Assembly: GCA_903933765.1 (NCBI GenBank)
Contig: CAIZLI010000106.1
Coordinates: forward strand, 1 to 14,222
DNA length: 14,222 nt
Source of the DNA: an uncultured Bacteroidota bacterium
GTDB taxonomy: Bacteria; Bacteroidota; Bacteroidia; Chitinophagales; Chitinophagaceae
Direction of reading: 5' to 3'
Part shown: positions 13,657 through 14,222 of the stretch, piece by piece
Numbering within the stretch: the first letter of the stretch is position 1
Layout: each line of letters begins with the position of its first letter
The notes under the pieces: generated by a model
What the model saw: the letters and a program-made list of their open reading frames with translations, nothing else
Told to the model about the DNA's origin: nothing
Databases searched by the model: none
Program-made: the position numbers and the translations under genes

Positions 13657-14222
13657 TTAATCTCTATAGTTCAAAGCAGGTTTAATATCACCTAATAGTG
13701 CTTTGTATTTATAATCACCAATTGATTTATTAAATTCTTCTGTTGCTTTTTTGATTAATTCAGGATTGCTCATTAAATCAATTGCAGTCATTGCCATTGT
13801 TTTACTAGCTACCAACATGCCCTTGGTACCAATTTCTGTACCACCAGAAGCAACTGCTTGCCAGCTATGTGCTGCAGTGCCTGGCACCCATGTGGCTGCG
13901 CGTAATCCTACTGTTGGTTTTGCATAACTCACATCACCCACATCTGTAGAACCGCTATTGCCTTCGTTAATATAAGTCAATGGTTTAATTGTAGCGGCAG
14001 TTGCGATATCTACCGGAGCAACCATTGTTGGTTGTAGTTTTTTAGCAAAAGCAATTTCTGCTTCTGTATAATTTACGCCACCAACTTTATCTAAATTGGC
14101 TTGCATTGTTTCTGCAAGTGTCTTATTAATTAGCAAGTCGTGCGTGCCCCCTATGATGTCATAACTAAATTTTGTTCCAGTTCCTAAAGAGGCGCCTTCT
14201 GCAGCTTTCACCACTCTATCAA
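13657..14222 (-). CDS. M20-family amidohydrolase (AbgB-like), C-terminal part (partial)
   Basis: The gene starts beyond the right edge; about 187 C-terminal residues are visible, continuing in frame to the window end, and the GTG at 14214 is internal. The segment GNSGSTDVGDVSYAKPTV, then GLRAATWVPGTAAHSWQAV and IGTKGMLVASKTMA, matches the C-terminal catalytic part of AbgB-type (p-aminobenzoyl-glutamate hydrolase subunit B) M20 zinc amidohydrolases; the His in AAHSWQ is the expected last metal ligand. Such enzymes cleave amide bonds of acylated amino acids or p-aminobenzoyl-glutamate. Whether a signal peptide is present, as in some Bacteroidota members, cannot be seen. The stop is followed by a hairpin terminator. 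Confidence 0.88.
   Translation of the reverse strand, partial: DRVVKAAEGASLGTGTKFSYDIIGGTHDLLINKTLAETMQANLDKVGGVNYTEAEIAFAKKLQPTMVAPVDIATAATIKPLTYINEGNSGSTDVGDVSYAKPTVGLRAATWVPGTAAHSWQAVASGGTEIGTKGMLVASKTMAMTAIDLMSNPELIKKATEEFNKSIGDYKYKALLGDIKPALNYRD

Noticed and set aside
1..14222. Mobile element, phage, CRISPR or defence system
   Set aside because: No transposase, integrase, phage or Cas-like protein, no regularly spaced direct repeats, and no composition break across the window.

Overview
The window looks like an ordinary chromosomal stretch of a member of the Bacteroidota, most likely a Chitinophagaceae-type organism. The base composition is AT-rich and Shine-Dalgarno sequences are essentially absent. 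Several genes are preceded by the Bacteroidota-type -7 promoter element TAnnTTTG, and the protein families are typical: a secreted TlpA-like thioredoxin with a long N-terminal domain, MerC next to SCO, and tandem rhomboids. The family assignment rests on impression, not on a computed phylogeny. No tRNA, rRNA, CRISPR array, transposase, integrase or phage gene is visible.

Left part (1-6277): the 3' half of metF (folate/methionine metabolism) converges, with a 1-nt gap, on a secreted thioredoxin-fold protein encoded on the minus strand. A short divergent spacer then leads into a tightly packed plus-strand run: the rRNA methyltransferase gene rlmD, an active-looking rhomboid protease, a second rhomboid-fold protein that has lost the catalytic Ser and His, and a membrane-anchored endonuclease/exonuclease/phosphatase-fold hydrolase. 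Gaps of 3, 20 and 14 nt suggest one transcript.

Middle part (6302-9917): cysS has its own promoter element almost touching its start codon. It converges on a small MerC-family membrane protein with a His/Cys-rich tail, which is divergent from an SCO1/SenC-type copper chaperone; their two -7 elements lie back to back in a 66-nt spacer. An extended SDR (NAD-dependent epimerase/dehydratase) follows.

Right part (9914-14222): an LpxD-like hexapeptide-repeat acyltransferase (minus) overlaps the SDR stop codon tail-to-tail. Upstream of it is a 438-nt, very AT-rich gene-free region, the most interesting part of the window. It holds inverted repeats, one perfect DnaA box, and a promoter leading into what looks like a roughly 70-nt small RNA: a 5' hairpin, a 22-nt linker and a strong intrinsic terminator, ending just before a short RluE-like pseudouridine synthase gene. 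lysS follows and ends at a perfect 13-bp terminator. After a short structured spacer with a 20-codon mini-ORF comes the C-terminal part of an AbgB-like M20 amidohydrolase on the minus strand.

Together these are mainly housekeeping genes: translation (cysS, lysS, rlmD, rluE-like), envelope (LpxD-like, rhomboids), redox and metal handling (TlpA-like, SCO, MerC) and metabolism (metF, amidohydrolase). I see no obvious large novel system. The candidates worth checking are the small RNA or attenuator at 11205-11276, the active plus inactive rhomboid pair, the promoter elements that abut start codons, and the LpxD paralogue lacking one conserved histidine.
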